Source: an uncultured Mycoplasma sp. (GTDB taxonomy: Bacteria > Bacillota_I > Bacilli_A > RF39 > UBA660). From it: a stretch of 7,295 bases of DNA. Position 1 is the first letter of the stretch, and every line of letters begins with the position of its first letter. A program made the translations under genes and the position numbers. The DNA lies in NCBI GenBank assembly GCA_947388575.1, contig CANDSI010000054.1, positions 1 to 7,295 of the forward strand. Reading direction: 5' to 3'. The notes under the pieces are model-generated. The model worked only from the letters and a program-made list of their open reading frames with translations. It made no database searches and was not told the DNA's origin. This document shows, piece by piece, positions 6,321-7,295 of the stretch.

Positions 6321-7295
6321 GATTCTTTTGTGAAAAAATCTAAAAATTTAGATATTTTATGCCTTAACTTATTTAATACTGCACGTTTTAATATTAATCC
6401 ATTACAATTCCTTTGTTCTTTTTCTAAATATGAAACAGCTTCTTTTATTTTTTCTTTATTTTCTTCAGAAACTACAACCTTTTCCATGATGTATGCCGAG
6501 AATGGTATTTCTATTATATCTTCATTCTTAATAAAGATCTCTCCATTTAAATGACTTATTGCTATAGCTTTATAAGTTGAGCTTTCATAATCTTTTTCAA
6601 TTATGTAATAATGTGTTCTAACATGATTACTAATATTATATATTGTAACTATATCTCCTACTGAAACTGATAAACTCTTTTCTAATTCTGCAACAAAATG
6701 ATTTTTAGGTGAATTATTAATTGTTCCTAAAACACAAAGTCTTTCATATAGATCTTTAATTACATTATTAAAATCTATTCTATCTATTTGCATATCTACT
6801 TTAGATATGGCATCAGCTTCAAAAATAACTAAATTAGGGTTACAAGCTAAATTAGCTTCTGTTAAATATTTATTTGCTGTTATATAAAATCCATGGTTCA
6901 TATATTTTCTTATAGGAAAAGCATATATCTTATCTCCTTCTACTTTCCATATCATAAAAGGATATCTAATATTATTTTCAAAATTTGGATATTTACTTTG
7001 AATATCTTCTGGTTTTTTTAAATAAACTACTAATCCCGCCTCTAATTTATTGCCTTTTTTTAAATAATCTTTTATATAAAGCTTTATAACTTGCTTTTTT
7101 TCTAATTTGCTTAAGATAAGCTCTACTTTATAAAGCATCTCAGCTTTTGTATCATTTTTTGCTATTACTTTAAGTACTCTTATTGCCTCTTTTACTTTAT
7201 AAGTCATAATTAGAGAATATGCATATTTATATAATAAATTCATGTTGAAACCAAAATCAGGATTCGTTAAAGCTTCTCTAACTAATTTAATTACT
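6317..7295 (-). CDS. uncharacterised protein: helical repeats then two beta-rich units (5' end beyond the right edge)
   Basis: The frame is open to the window edge. The first in-window ATG (7243) has no ribosome binding site and 17 further in-frame codons precede it, so the true start is probably outside; 325 residues are visible. Numbering from that Met, about -17 to 63 is helical with TPR-like spacing (YAYSLIMTYKVKEAIRVLKV). Two beta-rich units follow. Unit one has GLVVYL (70-75), then RYPFMIWKV (93-101) and DKIYAFPI (104-111). Unit two has VGDIVTIYN (195-203), then YYIIEKD (212-218) and TYKAIAIS (223-230). Each resembles the GDIV...RPALVI...VIVAPI layout of PemK/MazF-type or SH3-like barrels, but no family is securely recognised and no ribonuclease activity is claimed. 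The C-terminal tail is helical. The stop is TGA, inside the tRNA promoter. Confidence 0.75.
   Translation of the reverse strand, partial: VIKLVREALTNPDFGFNMNLLYKYAYSLIMTYKVKEAIRVLKVIAKNDTKAEMLYKVELILSKLEKKQVIKLYIKDYLKKGNKLEAGLVVYLKKPEDIQSKYPNFENNIRYPFMIWKVEGDKIYAFPIRKYMNHGFYITANKYLTEANLACNPNLVIFEADAISKVDMQIDRIDFNNVIKDLYERLCVLGTINNSPKNHFVAELEKSLSVSVGDIVTIYNISNHVRTHYYIIEKDYESSTYKAIAISHLNGEIFIKNEDIIEIPFSAYIMEKVVVSEENKEKIKEAVSYLEKEQRNCNGLILKRAVLNKLRHKISKFLDFFTKES

Overview
The window looks like chromosomal DNA from a low-G+C Gram-positive bacterium (Bacillota; by eye about a quarter G+C). Evidence for this is strong AT bias, AGGTGAT/GGAGG-type ribosome binding sites, TTGNNN-17 bp-TATAAT promoters, tRNA genes with encoded CCA, and a recognisable Bacillus-type neighbourhood of tgt, yrzE and yrbG. 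Every tryptophan in the predicted proteins is TGG and TGA appears as a stop, so the standard bacterial code fits and the Mycoplasma code is not needed. Gene content and style resemble uncultured gut Bacilli/Mollicutes-related lineages, but that placement is an inference.

Layout from left to right. The first 60 bases are the 5' end of a dCMP-deaminase-like gene on the minus strand. An AT-rich stretch with an intrinsic terminator follows, then a DUF421 membrane protein (yrbG-like, minus). A divergent gap with a short inverted repeat separates it from a four-helix TIGR04086 membrane protein (yrzE-like, plus), the only clear plus-strand gene. Two back-to-back terminators separate yrzE from a minus-strand unit: tgt and a small membrane-anchored protein whose start lies inside the tgt 3' end. 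In Bacillus subtilis the order is tgt-yajC-yrzE-yrbG, all on one strand; here yrzE is flipped and the yajC position holds an unrelated small protein.

Further right, still on the minus strand, are a membrane-anchored extracytoplasmic protein with its own promoter, a complete XerC recombinase that overlaps an uncharacterised 155-residue protein, and a 187-residue protein with two helix-turn-helix-like segments. A gap of about 350 bases holds only a doubtful 48-codon ORF and a tRNA terminator. A two-gene tRNA unit (Ile-CAU, then Leu-UAG) has a strong promoter nested in the end of the next gene. The window ends inside a long uncharacterised protein whose start lies beyond the right edge.

Most of the window is ordinary housekeeping and lineage-specific chromosome. 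There is no CRISPR array, insertion sequence, prophage or complete defence system. The points most worth a second look are a one-residue insertion in the substrate-pocket loop of Tgt, the rearranged tgt/yrzE/yrbG block with its pilin-like small protein, the possible tandem beta-barrel protein at the right edge, and a pair of overlapping micro-ORFs ending in a terminator upstream of the deaminase gene.
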